In this document: positions 9,619 through 18,451 of the stretch, piece after piece
Position numbering within the stretch: position 1 is the first letter of the stretch
Layout: each line of letters opens with the position of its first letter
Source of the DNA: Paradevosia shaoguanensis
Lineage (GTDB): Bacteria > Pseudomonadota > Alphaproteobacteria > Rhizobiales > Devosiaceae
Assembly (NCBI RefSeq): GCF_016801025.1
Contig: NZ_CP068983.1
Location: forward strand, 496,001 to 560,000
DNA: 64,000 nt
Direction: 5' to 3'
Position numbers and translations under genes: made by a program
The notes under the pieces: generated by a model
Told to the model about the DNA's origin: nothing
Database searches by the model: none
The model's input: only the letters and a program-made list of their open reading frames with translations

Positions 9619-9888
9619 ATGTTTTCCGTGGCCCTGGGTCGTATTCTCCTCGCCGCCGTCCGCGTCGTGCTGGTTGCGGCAATCCTCACAGCATCGCTCG
9701 GTGTCGCCCTCGGCATCGGGCTCGCGCTGGCCCGCATGGGGCATCTCGGCACCTGCCAGGATGGATCGTGCGAGCTGGTTGCGGTCATCTATGTGATGCC
9801 CATCGTCGGCATCGCGCTCTACCTCGCTGCGCTGGTCTTCTATTCCTGGCTCGCTACCCGTGAGCCGCGCACCAGCGTGCAGTCCTGA
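9619..9888 (+). CDS. Small membrane protein, function unknown
   Basis: An 89-residue protein with two hydrophobic segments, about residues 8-38 (rich in Val, Leu, Ala) and 53-75 (VIYVMPIVGIALYLAALVFY). A short loop between them contains two cysteines (GTCQDGSCEL) that could form a periplasmic disulfide. TAGGGAG precedes the ATG. The next gene also encodes an exported protein, and the pair may form a small envelope operon. No family recognised. Confidence 0.65.
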   Translation: MFSVALGRILLAAVRVVLVAAILTASLGVALGIGLALARMGHLGTCQDGSCELVAVIYVMPIVGIALYLAALVFYSWLATREPRTSVQS

Positions 9889-9917
9889 ATCCCGAACGCC
9901 AACTTCGGAGATCCTCC

Positions 9918-10247
9918 ATGTTTCTTCTTGCCACCGCCATCGCGGCGCTTTCGCTCAGCCTTGCCCCCTCCTTCGCGCTCGCCCAGGAGGGCGGGCAGTT
10001 CGCCGAGGCGACAGAAACCGTGCCCGAACTCATCGACCTCTACGAAGCGGCAGATTCCGAGTGCCGCCTCAACCCGAGCCCGGACGTGAAGGTGGTCGTC
10101 GCCTGTGTTTCGCGCTCGATTTACGGCGCCGCGCTCAATGAGCGGAATTGGTGCATAGGTCGCGAAGGCGAGCCGAATGCCATGATGGAATGGCATGAAT
10201 GCGAGGCCGATTCCCTGCGCTTCCCGCCGGTCGACTTCGACGGCTAG
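9918..10247 (+). CDS. Small secreted protein, function unknown
   Basis: A 109-residue protein with a clear Sec signal peptide (MFLLATAIAALSLSLAPSFALAQ, cleavage about residue 23) and a short acidic mature domain. The mature part contains four cysteines (SECRL, VVACV, NWCIG, HECEA), probably disulfide-bonded in the periplasm. CGGAG precedes the ATG. Its stop overlaps by 4 bases the stop of the convergent AraC gene (CTAG shared). No family recognised. Confidence 0.65.
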   Translation: MFLLATAIAALSLSLAPSFALAQEGGQFAEATETVPELIDLYEAADSECRLNPSPDVKVVVACVSRSIYGAALNERNWCIGREGEPNAMMEWHECEADSLRFPPVDFDG

Positions 10248-11245
10248 CCGCGAAGCGCCCGCAGCGAGCGCATGAGGATCGAGGCGTCGGCACTCGGGTT
10301 CAGGTCCAGCGCCACCGGAGGCTCGTCGATCGGCAACCCCAATATGCCGGCGCTGCGCATGTCGGTGGGGCTCAGGTTGAATTCGCGGCGGAAGGCACGG
10401 CTGAAGCTCGACAGGTCCAGGAACCCGACCTGCTCGGCGATCCGCGCCACCGGGATGACGACGTTGGGCATGGTGAGCAATTGCCGCGCCGTGCGCAGGC
10501 GTTGCCGCTGCATGTAGCGCGTCACCCCGCCAAAGGGTTCGAACAGACGGTAGAGGCGCGAGCGCGAGGTGCCGATCATGCGGCAGAGCTCATCCGGGGA
10601 GAAATCGGGCCGGCCGAGATTGTCACGAATGGCGCGGCGGGCGCGCTCGACGAGCGTCCAACTGGTGAGGGGCGCAGCTTCTTCCAGGCGATCGGCATTC
10701 GGCGCGAGACAGGCGGCGACGATGGTACTGGTGGCGCCGGCAATGGTGCTCATTTCCTCGTTGCTCATCAGCGGCAGGCGCCGCTCGAGAGCACTGAGAT
10801 AGTCGGCGAGGAGCGTCGTGAGGCCCGTGGGCGGCAGGTCGCCCTCGGCGGCATCGATGAGGCCGGCCATGGCGGGATAGAGGTCGCGCGGGAGATAGAG
10901 CGAGAGTACGCCCCGATCATTGGCGCTCATCTCGAACTGGCGGGCCAGCGAGCGAATGCCGATGTGGCGCTCACCGGGTTCGGGAGAATCGCAGAGGACG
11001 ACGCACCAATGGTCGAGCGGCTCCTTGCGCAGGTGCCGGAAGCGGCGCTCGACAGGCGGCAGCACGGCGCGGGTCATGACCGTGGTGCCAAGATCCCAGA
11101 CCCTATGTTCGGTCGAAAACGGGCCATCCAGCGATTCGACAGGCTCAACGTCGATCACCGGCGCCATAAAGGCGCGATAAGCTTCAAATTGATCCGAATT
11201 ATTCAGGCCGCTGGTCGAAAATACAATAGGCGACTGCACTTCCAT
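10244..11245 (-). CDS. AraC-family transcriptional regulator
   Basis: A 333-residue regulator. Residues about 20-200 form an AraC-type N-terminal ligand or dimerisation domain of the AraC_binding_2 kind. Residues about 220-315 carry the double helix-turn-helix: FSPDELCRMIGTSRSRLYRLF is the first motif and IAEQVGFLDLSSFSRAFRREF the second. No ligand can be inferred. It is convergent with two small envelope genes and separated from the phosphatase gene by 174 bp, which must hold its promoter. Confidence 0.9.
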   Translation of the reverse strand: MEVQSPIVFSTSGLNNSDQFEAYRAFMAPVIDVEPVESLDGPFSTEHRVWDLGTTVMTRAVLPPVERRFRHLRKEPLDHWCVVLCDSPEPGERHIGIRSLARQFEMSANDRGVLSLYLPRDLYPAMAGLIDAAEGDLPPTGLTTLLADYLSALERRLPLMSNEEMSTIAGATSTIVAACLAPNADRLEEAAPLTSWTLVERARRAIRDNLGRPDFSPDELCRMIGTSRSRLYRLFEPFGGVTRYMQRQRLRTARQLLTMPNVVIPVARIAEQVGFLDLSSFSRAFRREFNLSPTDMRSAGILGLPIDEPPVALDLNPSADASILMRSLRALRG

Positions 11246-11419
11246 AAGTCGTCTGCCTCACAAGTTCGTACTGATCTGGTAGCAGTGCGCGCGTTGGCCC
11301 GTCAATATTTGAACCTGTCAGGCGCCCGCAGCAAAGCGGGACAGGCGCGGGATGCCGCTTGCTCATTGCCCGCCACGCGCCTAGAAGGGCGGGCAGAAAC
11401 GCCTCCTTACGAAAGTCGT

Positions 11420-12268
11420 ATGCCCGAAGCGCCAGCCACCAGCCCCGAGCAAGACCTCGAACTCTTGCGCTCGACCGCCGTCGGGGCGGGTATCATTGCC
11501 TCGGGTTACTTTCGTCGCAACCTCAAGACCTGGACCAAGGAAAACGCCTCGCCGGTGAGCGAAGCCGATATCGTGCTCGACAAGTTCCTGCACTCCTCGC
11601 TTCTCGCCGCCCGGCCGCATTACGGCTGGCTGAGCGAAGAGAGCGTGGACGACCTGGAGCGGCTCAAGCATGACCGGGTGTTCGTGGTCGATCCCATCGA
11701 CGGCACGCGCGGCTTCATCCGTGGCGAGGACAGCTGGACGGTGAGCGTTGCGGTGGTGGAGCATGGCGTGCCGGTGGCCGGCGTCGTCTATGCGCCGGCG
11801 CGTGACGAGCTTTATGACGCGAGCATCGGCGGGGGCGCACGGCTTAACGGCAAACCCATCGTAAGAGCGGCGCAGCCGGGGCGCTCGGCGGTGATCCCGG
11901 CGCCGGGCGCGGTGCACCAGGAATTGCAGGATGCGGGCCTCAGCTACACGCGCGGGCCTTACTATCCCTCGCTGGCCTATCGGCTGGTGCAGGTGGCAAC
12001 GGGCAAGCTCGACGCCGTCGTGGCGCGGCGCGGTTCGCAGGATTGGGATATTGCGGGGGCGGCCATCATTCTCGCCGAAGCCGGCATCGGCTTTGAGGAT
12101 GTGTGCGTGGGCAAGCCCCGTTTCAACATGACCGATGTGCGCCATGGGGCGCTTGCGGCGCTCAGCGACGAGTCGCTAAAACCTGTCGTCCACAAGGCGC
12201 TGCGCCGCATCTATGGCTGCCCCGCCGAAACCGAAATCACCGCCGACCTCGAAAGGCGCACGCAATGA
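11420..12268 (+). CDS. Inositol monophosphatase / 3'(2'),5'-bisphosphate nucleotidase family phosphatase
   Basis: A 282-residue Mg-dependent, Li-sensitive type phosphatase. Metal-binding motifs are visible: SEES (E of the first site), VVDPIDGTRGFI (the DPIDGT signature) and QDWDIAGA (C-terminal aspartate). CysQ enzymes remove the 3' phosphate from PAP or PAPS in sulfur assimilation; others use inositol phosphates. Linkage to DUF4170 by an ATGA overlap matches rhizobial genomes, where this gene starts an envelope-lipid cluster. The ATG at 11420 gives the normal family length; the longer upstream open frame is not needed. Confidence 0.85.
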   Translation: MPEAPATSPEQDLELLRSTAVGAGIIASGYFRRNLKTWTKENASPVSEADIVLDKFLHSSLLAARPHYGWLSEESVDDLERLKHDRVFVVDPIDGTRGFIRGEDSWTVSVAVVEHGVPVAGVVYAPARDELYDASIGGGARLNGKPIVRAAQPGRSAVIPAPGAVHQELQDAGLSYTRGPYYPSLAYRLVQVATGKLDAVVARRGSQDWDIAGAAIILAEAGIGFEDVCVGKPRFNMTDVRHGALAALSDESLKPVVHKALRRIYGCPAETEITADLERRTQ

Positions 12269-12504
12269 GCGAAGAGAACCAGCAGCAGCTTCTGCACCTC
12301 GTCATCGGCGGCGAGCTGTCCGACCTGGAATCGGTGACGTTCAAGGACCTCAAGGCGGTCGATATCGTCGGGGTCTATCCCAACTACGCGGCGGCCTACG
12401 ACGTGTGGAAGCAGAAGGCGCAGCAGACGGTGGACAATGCCGAGATGCGGTATTTCATCGTGCACCTGCACCGGCTGCTGGATCCGGAAGCGGTCAAGCC
12501 GTAA
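12265..12504 (+). CDS. DUF4170 family protein
   Basis: A 79-residue acidic soluble protein. The pattern HLVIGGELSDLESVTFKDL...VGVYPNYAAAYDVWKQKAQ...DNAEMRYFIVHLHRLLDP is that of DUF4170, a small alphaproteobacterial family next to lipopolysaccharide-core genes. The function is unknown. The start codon overlaps the phosphatase stop (ATGA), so they are translationally coupled. Confidence 0.85.
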   Translation: MSEENQQQLLHLVIGGELSDLESVTFKDLKAVDIVGVYPNYAAAYDVWKQKAQQTVDNAEMRYFIVHLHRLLDPEAVKP

Positions 12505-12615
12505 GGCGCAAGTTTCGGTAGAGGTGGGATTGGGGACCCTGGCTGGGGCCGGGGTGTTTGGTGCTGGGCGGGTGGTGGCTGTAGCTGCTGGCCCCCCACT
12601 TTTCCCCACCACGGA

Positions 12616-12702
12616 GCTTCCCCGGGGCGGAGACTCGGGCCTGTTGCGCCGCGCCACTCGAGTGGAGGCATCCGTGGGCCCCGGCTCTGCGGCCGGGGAA
12701 GT
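12616..12702. repeat. Palindromic element family 1, copy B
   Basis: An 87-bp copy with ends GCTTCCCCGG and CCGGGGAAGT. Flanks CCCCACCACGG (left) and GCGGTGGTGGGG (right) extend the inverted repeat to about 22 bp with few mismatches, so the full unit is about 110 bp. The left interior has diverged (GGGCGGAGACTCGGGCC). It fills much of the 358-bp gene-free stretch 12505-12862. Confidence 0.82.
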
Positions 12703-12798
12703 GCGGTGGTGGGGGACGTGCGGGAGGACGGGCAAGAACGGGGGCGAGAGCGAAACTGAGCGGCCGGCGCCTCTTCCTGATTGCGTTTGGGGAGAGAA

Positions 12799-12843
12799 CC
12801 CCTCACCCGCCCTTCGGGCACCCTCTCCCTCAAGGGGAGAGGG
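12799..12843. repeat. Palindromic element family 3 (12.8 kb copy)
   Basis: CCCCTCACCCGCCCTTCGGGCA is followed by a hairpin, CCCTCTCC (12821-12828) with GGAGAGGG (12836-12843). The same sequence recurs in inverted orientation at 17008-17054 and with variation at 17090-17144. It lies beyond the stop of the convergent glycosyltransferase gene and may double as its terminator. Confidence 0.7.
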
Positions 12844-12862
12844 CGATGGGGAGCGGTCGCGT

Positions 12863-13993
12863 TTATGGCTCCAGGAGGCGTTGGACGATTTTGGCGGCGG
12901 CGCCGAAGGGGCCCAGTCGCTCGGCGCCGATTTCGCCGCGGCGTGTGCGTTCTGCGCTGTCGGAGAGCAGGCGTGCGGTTGCGGTCGCCAATGCGGTTGC
13001 GTCCTGGGGGACCAGTTCGCGGGATTCGCCCATCAGGGCCTGTTCGTCGGCCATGCGCTTGCGGCGATTGTCGGGGCGGTCGAAGGTGATGACGGGGCGG
13101 CCGAGGCCGAGGGCCTGCTGGGTAGCGGTGCCGGCCTGGGAGAGCACGACATCGGAGGCTTCGATCAGGTTGCCGGTCACGCCGGTGGCGAGGTGGAGCG
13201 TGAGGCCGTCGCCGGCGAGCGTGCCGAGGTCGGCGGTTTCGCCTGAAGTCGGTGGTTGATGGGTGAGGCCCGTAGCCTGCGCGAGCGTGGTGGGGGCGAT
13301 GCCGCCGGCGACCGCGACGAAGATGTCGGGACGCAGGTCGGGCGGCAGTTGGCGCAGGGCGTCGACCTGAAGCGCCAGGCTCTCGCCGGTGGTGGCGCGG
13401 CTGCCGGGAAGGAGCGTGACGGCCAGCGGGCGGGTACGGCGCGCGGTGGCGTCGTATTGGCCGTAGGTGGTGGTGTCGAGCATGACATTGCCGGCGGCGC
13501 GGGCGTCGATGCCGGCGCGTGCGAGGGTTTCGGCCAGCATGGCGTCACGGGTGAAGACGGTCTTGCAGGTGCGGCGGATCAGCCAGCGCTCGGGGGCGGA
13601 ATAGGTGTGGGCGAAGCCGGACTTGAAGACGTCCAGATAGACGTCGATCGGCAGGCCCGCTAGGAGGCAGAGGATGGGGCCGACATTGTCGCCGACTACA
13701 ACCACCTTGTCGTAGCGCCCGCGGGCCGAGCGCAGGAAGCTCAAGGCCGGGCGAATGCTCGAGAGCATGCCGCCCCTGACATCGCGGGCGACCGAACCCT
13801 TCGTGTGCCGCCAGCCCTCGGAGGGAATATCGAAGCGCGGGCCGACCAGCGGCGCCAGCCCCTCATAGGCGCGGCCCTGGCCGACCACCGGGTAGGCGTC
13901 GGCGACATGGCCCGCGGGCAGGCGCGAGATGATCTCGGCGGCGATGGAATCTTCGCCATTGCCGTTGGCGATGAAGAGGAAGCGCGCTGTCAT
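12863..13993 (-). CDS. LpxB-like glycosyltransferase paralogue 1
   Basis: A 376-residue GT-B glycosyltransferase related to lipid-A-disaccharide synthase. Family marks are the start ARFLFIANGNGEDSIAAEII, VTLLPGSR (the LpxB LLPGSR motif), GNVMLD, and ASDVVLSQAGTATQQALGLGRPVITF for the sugar-nucleotide site. It is closer to the LpxB-related group of cyanobacteria than to true LpxB, so the acceptor is unknown. The start is the ATG at 13993; upstream in-frame ATGs would only add a low-complexity leader. The paralogue at 14031 ends 37 bases upstream on the same strand. Together they lie between DUF4170 and DUF2093. Confidence 0.8.
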   Translation of the reverse strand: MTARFLFIANGNGEDSIAAEIISRLPAGHVADAYPVVGQGRAYEGLAPLVGPRFDIPSEGWRHTKGSVARDVRGGMLSSIRPALSFLRSARGRYDKVVVVGDNVGPILCLLAGLPIDVYLDVFKSGFAHTYSAPERWLIRRTCKTVFTRDAMLAETLARAGIDARAAGNVMLDTTTYGQYDATARRTRPLAVTLLPGSRATTGESLALQVDALRQLPPDLRPDIFVAVAGGIAPTTLAQATGLTHQPPTSGETADLGTLAGDGLTLHLATGVTGNLIEASDVVLSQAGTATQQALGLGRPVITFDRPDNRRKRMADEQALMGESRELVPQDATALATATARLLSDSAERTRRGEIGAERLGPFGAAAKIVQRLLEP

Positions 13994-14030
13994 GGGCGCA
14001 GTTAGGCCGCTCGTACCGGGCTTGGCAAGC

Positions 14031-15170
14031 TCAGGCAACAATGCCTTCCACCACCTCGCGGATCGCACCGGCTCCGCCGACACGTTCGCGGGCGATTGCC
14101 CCGATCCGCGCCCGCTCGTCGGGATTGGCGATCAGCACGCGCAGGGCCTGCGACACGCTGCCGACTTCGGGAAGCGTGACGATACGGGCGATGCCGAAAA
14201 GCCCCTGCTCGTCGCGGTAGCGCGCACCGCGATCGCGGAAGGAGCGGAAGTTGATGACCGGACGGCCGAGGCCGATAGCCTGGACGGTGGCAGTATCTGC
14301 CTGCGACAGCACGATATCGGATGCCTCGATGAGATTGCCCAGCGCCGAACCTCTGGCCATGTGGACGGTGAGGCGCTCGTCGCGCAGGGTGGAGAGATCG
14401 CCCGACTGGCCGGTGAGAAGGCCCGAGCGGTGGAGCTTGGCGGCCTTGGCGAGATCGTCGATGGAGACGGACCCGGCCACGGCGAGGAAGATATCGGGCA
14501 GATCCTGCGGCGGGAGGGCGCGGAGGGCGTCCATCTGCAGCGCGAAGCTCTCGCTGTTGCCGGCACGGCTGCCGGGGAGGAGCGTGACGGCGGTCGGTTG
14601 GGTGCGGCGGGCCATGGCGTCGTAGTCGCCATAAGGGACGCAATCCATGAGGACGTTGCCGACCGAGCGAGCCTGGTGCCCATCGGCGCGAAGGGACGCG
14701 GCGAGCTCTTCGTGGCGGCAGAAGGTCAGCGCGACGGTGTGGCCGATCAATTGCCGCTCAACGGCGGTATAGGGCCGGGCGTGGCCGGTGCGGTGGAGAT
14801 CGAGGTAGATGGCCTCGCGGATGCCGGCGGCCCAGCAGCCGGCGAGCGCTGCGACATCGCCCACGACGACGACGCGATCATAGCTCCTGCGGACGCGGCG
14901 GAGAAATTGCACGCCGGGCCAGAAGGCCCGCACGTTGTTGAGGCCGAAATCGTGCGGCACGGAAAAGCGCGGACGCCGCCAGCGCGGCATCTGCGCGCGC
15001 GGACCCACGAGAGGACAGAGACCATGATAGGCCGTGCCTTCTCCCACCGCCGCATAGGCTTCCACGATGAAGCCTTCAGGCAGCCGGCGAATGATCTCGG
15101 CTGCGACCGAGTCTTCTCCGGAACTGGTGGAAACGAAAAGCAGGCGCCGCGGACCGGACGCTTCGGTCAC
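14031..15170 (-). CDS. LpxB-like glycosyltransferase paralogue 2
   Basis: A 379-residue tandem paralogue of the gene at 12863. Shared features are RRLLFVSTSSGEDSVAAEIIRRLP at the N-terminus, VTLLPGSRAGNSESFALQMDALRALPP, GNVLMDCVPYGDYDAMARR and NLIEASDIVLSQADTATVQAIGLGRPVINF. Similarity runs from end to end, so this is a gene duplication rather than two fragments. The second copy has ADTAT where paralogue 1 has AGTAT, a change in the donor-binding loop that could alter sugar choice. No signal peptide; probably peripheral on the inner membrane. It starts 5 bases after the DUF2093 stop, so DUF2093 and both transferases look like one operon. Confidence 0.8.
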   Translation of the reverse strand: MTEASGPRRLLFVSTSSGEDSVAAEIIRRLPEGFIVEAYAAVGEGTAYHGLCPLVGPRAQMPRWRRPRFSVPHDFGLNNVRAFWPGVQFLRRVRRSYDRVVVVGDVAALAGCWAAGIREAIYLDLHRTGHARPYTAVERQLIGHTVALTFCRHEELAASLRADGHQARSVGNVLMDCVPYGDYDAMARRTQPTAVTLLPGSRAGNSESFALQMDALRALPPQDLPDIFLAVAGSVSIDDLAKAAKLHRSGLLTGQSGDLSTLRDERLTVHMARGSALGNLIEASDIVLSQADTATVQAIGLGRPVINFRSFRDRGARYRDEQGLFGIARIVTLPEVGSVSQALRVLIANPDERARIGAIARERVGGAGAIREVVEGIVA

Positions 15171-15175
15171 GGCGG

Positions 15176-15397
15176 TCAGCCGTTCAGGCCATAACGCTGA
15201 TAGGCCTGGTAGGCGGCGGTGGCATCGGCGTAAGGCTCCTGCCGATCGACGCTCCAGTAGCTGAGTTCGTCAACCGGAATGGGCTTGCCCGTGATGGCGC
15301 AGCGCACGAAGCTGCCGGGCTTCATGACCACGAAGTCGCCATCGAGATAGCGGATTTGTGCTTCCGAAGGGGTGAACCCCTTATCGAAGATATTCAT
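15176..15397 (-). CDS. DUF2093 family protein
   Basis: A 73-residue protein recognised by MNIFDKGFTPSEAQIRYLDGDF, PGSFVRCAITGKPIPVDELSYWSVDRQEPYA. The family is alphaproteobacterial and, as I recall, commonly sits beside lpxK in rhizobia. The function is unknown. It is the first gene of the minus-strand set that continues with the two LpxB-like genes, and it lies 72 bases downstream of xseA. Confidence 0.85.
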   Translation of the reverse strand: MNIFDKGFTPSEAQIRYLDGDFVVMKPGSFVRCAITGKPIPVDELSYWSVDRQEPYADATAAYQAYQRYGLNG

Positions 15398-15469
15398 GGC
15401 GTCCTCGCCCCCGCGCGTCCGGCCAAATGCTCACTGTGTTCCCCCTCATATAGAGGGGAAATGTGGCAG

Positions 15470-16912
15470 TCAAAAGAGGTCCGGCTGCTCATCATCACGG
15501 TCTTGCGAGGAACGCGGCTTCTTGGGCTTAACGGAAGGTAGAGGCCGCCCCGACGGCCCTGCCCCCTCGCCCACGGTCACCGGCACCTCGCCATCGGCGA
15601 ATTCGATGCGCAGGGCATCGCCTTCCGCCAGGAACTCTCTGCCGCGCACGAGCTCGCCGCCCGCATCCTTGACGATGGCATAGCCGCGCGCCAGCACAGA
15701 CTTGTAGCCCAGCGTCAGCAGCAGCTTGCCGAGGCTGTCGATGCGCTGGCGACGGTCCGAGACCATGCGCTTGAACGCCGGTTCGGCGCGCGCCGCGACG
15801 GGATCGTAGCGCAGCCGGGCGCGATGCACGGTGGCTTCGAGCGTCGACAGCGAGAGGCGCGAGGTGACGCGCGCCAGCTGGATTTCCTTGATCTGCTTGG
15901 CGTGCCGCAGGGCGGCCAGCAGGTTCGAGGAGGCGTGGTCGAGCCGCTGCTGGGCGGTGGCGATGAGGTCGGCCGGGCGAGGCAATCCCGCCGACGCCGC
16001 CCGCAGCCGGTCGCGATAGTTCGAGAGAATCCGCCGCGCCGCCATGCGCTGGCGCGCGCCCTGGTCATCGACATAGGCGATGAGTTCGGAGCGCACCGGC
16101 ACCGCCGCCTCGGCTGCCGCCGTGGGGGTGGGCGCGCGCATATCGGCGGCGTAGTCGATGAGGGTGGTGTCGGTCTCGTGGCCCACCGCCGAGATGATGG
16201 GAATGCGGCTCGCCGCCACGGCGCGCACCACCATTTCCTCGTTGAAGCCCCAGAGGTCTTCGATGGAGCCGCCGCCGCGCGCGACAATCAGCAGGTCCGG
16301 CCGTGCGATGGGACCGTCCTCGGGCAGCGCGTTGAACCCGGCAATGGCCGCCGAAACTTCCGGTGCGCAGGTATCGCCCTGCACGCGCACCGGCCAGACG
16401 ATGACGTGCGTGGGAAAGCGGTCTTCGAGCCGATGGAGGATATCGCGGATCACCGCGCCGGTCGGCGAGGTCACGACGCCGATGACGCGCGGCAGATAGG
16501 GCAGCGGGCGCTTACGCTCTTTGGCGAAGAGCCCTTCCGCTGCCAGCTTCTTGCGCCGCTCCTCGACCAGCGCCATCAGCGCGCCGGCACCGGCCGGCTC
16601 GATGTTCTCGATGACGATCTGGTATTTGGACGAACGCGGGAAGGTCGTCAGGCGCCCCGAGGCGATGATCTCCAACCCTTCCTCGGGCTTGAAAGCCAGC
16701 CGGGCAAAGCTGCCACGCCAGACCACCGCGTCGATCGAGGCGTCGGCATCCTTGAGCGTGAAATAGGCATGCCCGGACGAATGCTGCCCGCGATAGCCCG
16801 AAATCTCGCCGCGCACGCGCACATAGTCGAAATTCTCCTCGACGGTGCGGCGAACGGCCTGGGCGATCTCGGAGACGGTATATTCGGCAGCGTTGGTGAG
16901 TTGTTCGGCCAT
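15470..16912 (-). CDS. xseA: Exodeoxyribonuclease VII large subunit
   Basis: A 480-residue cytoplasmic nuclease subunit that, with several XseB copies, degrades single-stranded DNA. An N-terminal OB fold (about 10-105) contains VRVRGEISGYRGQHSSGHAYFTLKD. The catalytic core has VIGVVTSPTGAVIRDIL, IARGGGSIEDLWGFNEE and SAVGHETDTTLIDYAADMRAPTPTAAAE, all family signatures. A coiled-coil region (about 290-400) precedes the C-terminal segment that ends with a charged, variable tail. xseB is not in the window. Confidence 0.96.
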   Translation of the reverse strand: MAEQLTNAAEYTVSEIAQAVRRTVEENFDYVRVRGEISGYRGQHSSGHAYFTLKDADASIDAVVWRGSFARLAFKPEEGLEIIASGRLTTFPRSSKYQIVIENIEPAGAGALMALVEERRKKLAAEGLFAKERKRPLPYLPRVIGVVTSPTGAVIRDILHRLEDRFPTHVIVWPVRVQGDTCAPEVSAAIAGFNALPEDGPIARPDLLIVARGGGSIEDLWGFNEEMVVRAVAASRIPIISAVGHETDTTLIDYAADMRAPTPTAAAEAAVPVRSELIAYVDDQGARQRMAARRILSNYRDRLRAASAGLPRPADLIATAQQRLDHASSNLLAALRHAKQIKEIQLARVTSRLSLSTLEATVHRARLRYDPVAARAEPAFKRMVSDRRQRIDSLGKLLLTLGYKSVLARGYAIVKDAGGELVRGREFLAEGDALRIEFADGEVPVTVGEGAGPSGRPLPSVKPKKPRSSQDRDDEQPDLF

Positions 16913-17007
16913 ACCGGAGAGGTGCGCGATGGCGCCGAGTCCGTCAAGGGTGGCGAAGGCGCGGCGGGCATGTTATCGGGCGGCCGAGCCCGCCCAAGGC
17001 ACGGCTG

Positions 17008-17144
17008 CCCTTCTCCCCTTGAGGGAGAAGGTGCCCGAAGGGCGGATGAGGGGTTCGTGATCCAGCCGCTGGCATAGCGCGTGCGGCAGACCCCTCACCC
17101 GTCCCCGCTGCGCGGGTCCACCCTCTCCCTCAAGGGGCGAGGGG
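17008..17144. repeat. Inverted pair of family 3 palindromes between xseA and purD
   Basis: The left unit (17008-17054) contains CCCTTCTCCCCTTGAGGGAG and GTGCCCGAAGGGCGGATGAG. The right unit (17090-17144) is its inverse with a replaced central hairpin (CCCGTCCCCGCTGCGCGGGT). They sit in the 264-bp divergent region of xseA and purD, so the purD promoter must lie in or around them. Confidence 0.7.
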
Positions 17145-17176
17145 AACCGGAGTCCTTGGCGAACTGGGAGCCCCAT

Positions 17177-18451
17177 ATGCGCGTACTTCTCATCGGTTCC
17201 GGCGGGCGCGAGCACGCTTTGGCCTGGGCTCTCGCCAAATCTCCCAAACTCGAAAAGCTCTTCGTCGCCCCCGGCAATGCCGGCACGGCAAAGGTGGCCG
17301 AGAACGTCGCCCTCGATCCCAACGATCACGCGGCAGTCCTCGACTTCGTAAAGTCCCAAAACATCGACTTCGTCGTCATAGGCCCCGATGCCCAGGTGGT
17401 GGCTGGGCTCGGCGACGACGTCCGCGCCATCGGCATCCCCTGCTTCGGTCCATCCAAACAGGCGGCGCAGCTCGAGGGCTCGAAGAGCTTCACCAAGGCG
17501 CTCTGCGACGAGATGGGCATCCCCACTGCCGCCTATGCAAAATTCGACGCTGAAGCCCCCGCCCTCGCCTATGTCCGCGAGCAGGGCGCGCCCATCGTCA
17601 TCAAGGCCGATGGCCTGGCACTCGGCAAAGGCGTTACCGTCGCCATGACGCTCGAAGAAGCCGAAGCCGCCATCCGCGATTGCTTCGCCGGAGCCTTCGG
17701 CGCATCCGGCGCCGAAGTCGTGATCGAGGAATTCCTCGAAGGCGAGGAAGTCTCGGTCTTCGTTCTCTGCGACGGGATAAATTCCCTCCCGCTGGCCACG
17801 GCTCAGGACCACAAGCGCGCCTTCGATGGCGACAGGGGCCCCAATACCGGCGGCATGGGCGCCTATTCGCCCGCTCCGGTCATGACGCCCGAACTCATGG
17901 AACGCACGCTTGCCGAAATCATCGCGCCGACCATTTCCGGCATGGCCGCGCGCGGCACGCCTTACCAGGGCGTGCTTTTCGCCGGGCTCATGCTCACAAA
18001 GGACGGCCCCAAGCTCATCGAATACAATGCCCGTTTCGGCGACCCCGAGACGCAGGTGCTGATGATGCGCCTCAAGTCGGACCTGCTCGACCTGCTCCTC
18101 GCCACCGCCACGGGCGGGCTCGCTGGCCATACCGCCGAGTGGGATCCGCGCACGGCCCTCACCGTCGTTCTGGCGAGCCGGGGCTACCCCGGAAGTTACC
18201 AGAAGGGCACCGAAATACGGGGGGCGGAGAGCCTCGACACCGACACACTCCGGGTGTTCCATGCCGGAACTCGCCGTGATGGCGAGCGTTTACTCGCCAT
18301 AGGGGGACGTGTGCTCAACGTCACGGCGCTTGGGTCCTCCGTCGAGGAGGCGCAGGAGCGTGCTTACCGAGCGGTTGATGCAATTGATTGGCCGGACGGC
18401 TTTTCGCGACGCGACATCGGATGGCGCGCAATCGCCCGGACTCGCGCCTGA
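17177..18451 (+). CDS. purD: Phosphoribosylamine-glycine ligase (GAR synthetase)
   Basis: A 424-residue ATP-grasp enzyme making glycinamide ribonucleotide, step 2 of purine synthesis. The N-domain begins [22 protein letters not shown]-grasp motifs are [53 protein letters not shown] and [13 protein letters not shown]. The usual VGPE near residue 75 reads [14 protein letters not shown], a mild variant. The ATG at 17177 is chosen because the conserved N-terminus begins there; the upstream open frame runs through the palindromes. Confidence 0.96.
   Translation: MRVLLIGSGGREHALAWALAKSPKLEKLFVAPGNAGTAKVAENVALDPNDHAAVLDFVKSQNIDFVVIGPDAQVVAGLGDDVRAIGIPCFGPSKQAAQLEGSKSFTKALCDEMGIPTAAYAKFDAEAPALAYVREQGAPIVIKADGLALGKGVTVAMTLEEAEAAIRDCFAGAFGASGAEVVIEEFLEGEEVSVFVLCDGINSLPLATAQDHKRAFDGDRGPNTGGMGAYSPAPVMTPELMERTLAEIIAPTISGMAARGTPYQGVLFAGLMLTKDGPKLIEYNARFGDPETQVLMMRLKSDLLDLLLATATGGLAGHTAEWDPRTALTVVLASRGYPGSYQKGTEIRGAESLDTDTLRVFHAGTRRDGERLLAIGGRVLNVTALGSSVEEAQERAYRAVDAIDWPDGFSRRDIGWRAIARTRA

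Noticed and set aside
12437-13246. Plus-strand frame crossing copy B and the start of the LpxB-like gene antisense
   Set aside because: It begins inside the DUF4170 gene, passes through the repeats, and the rest is antisense to a clear glycosyltransferase.
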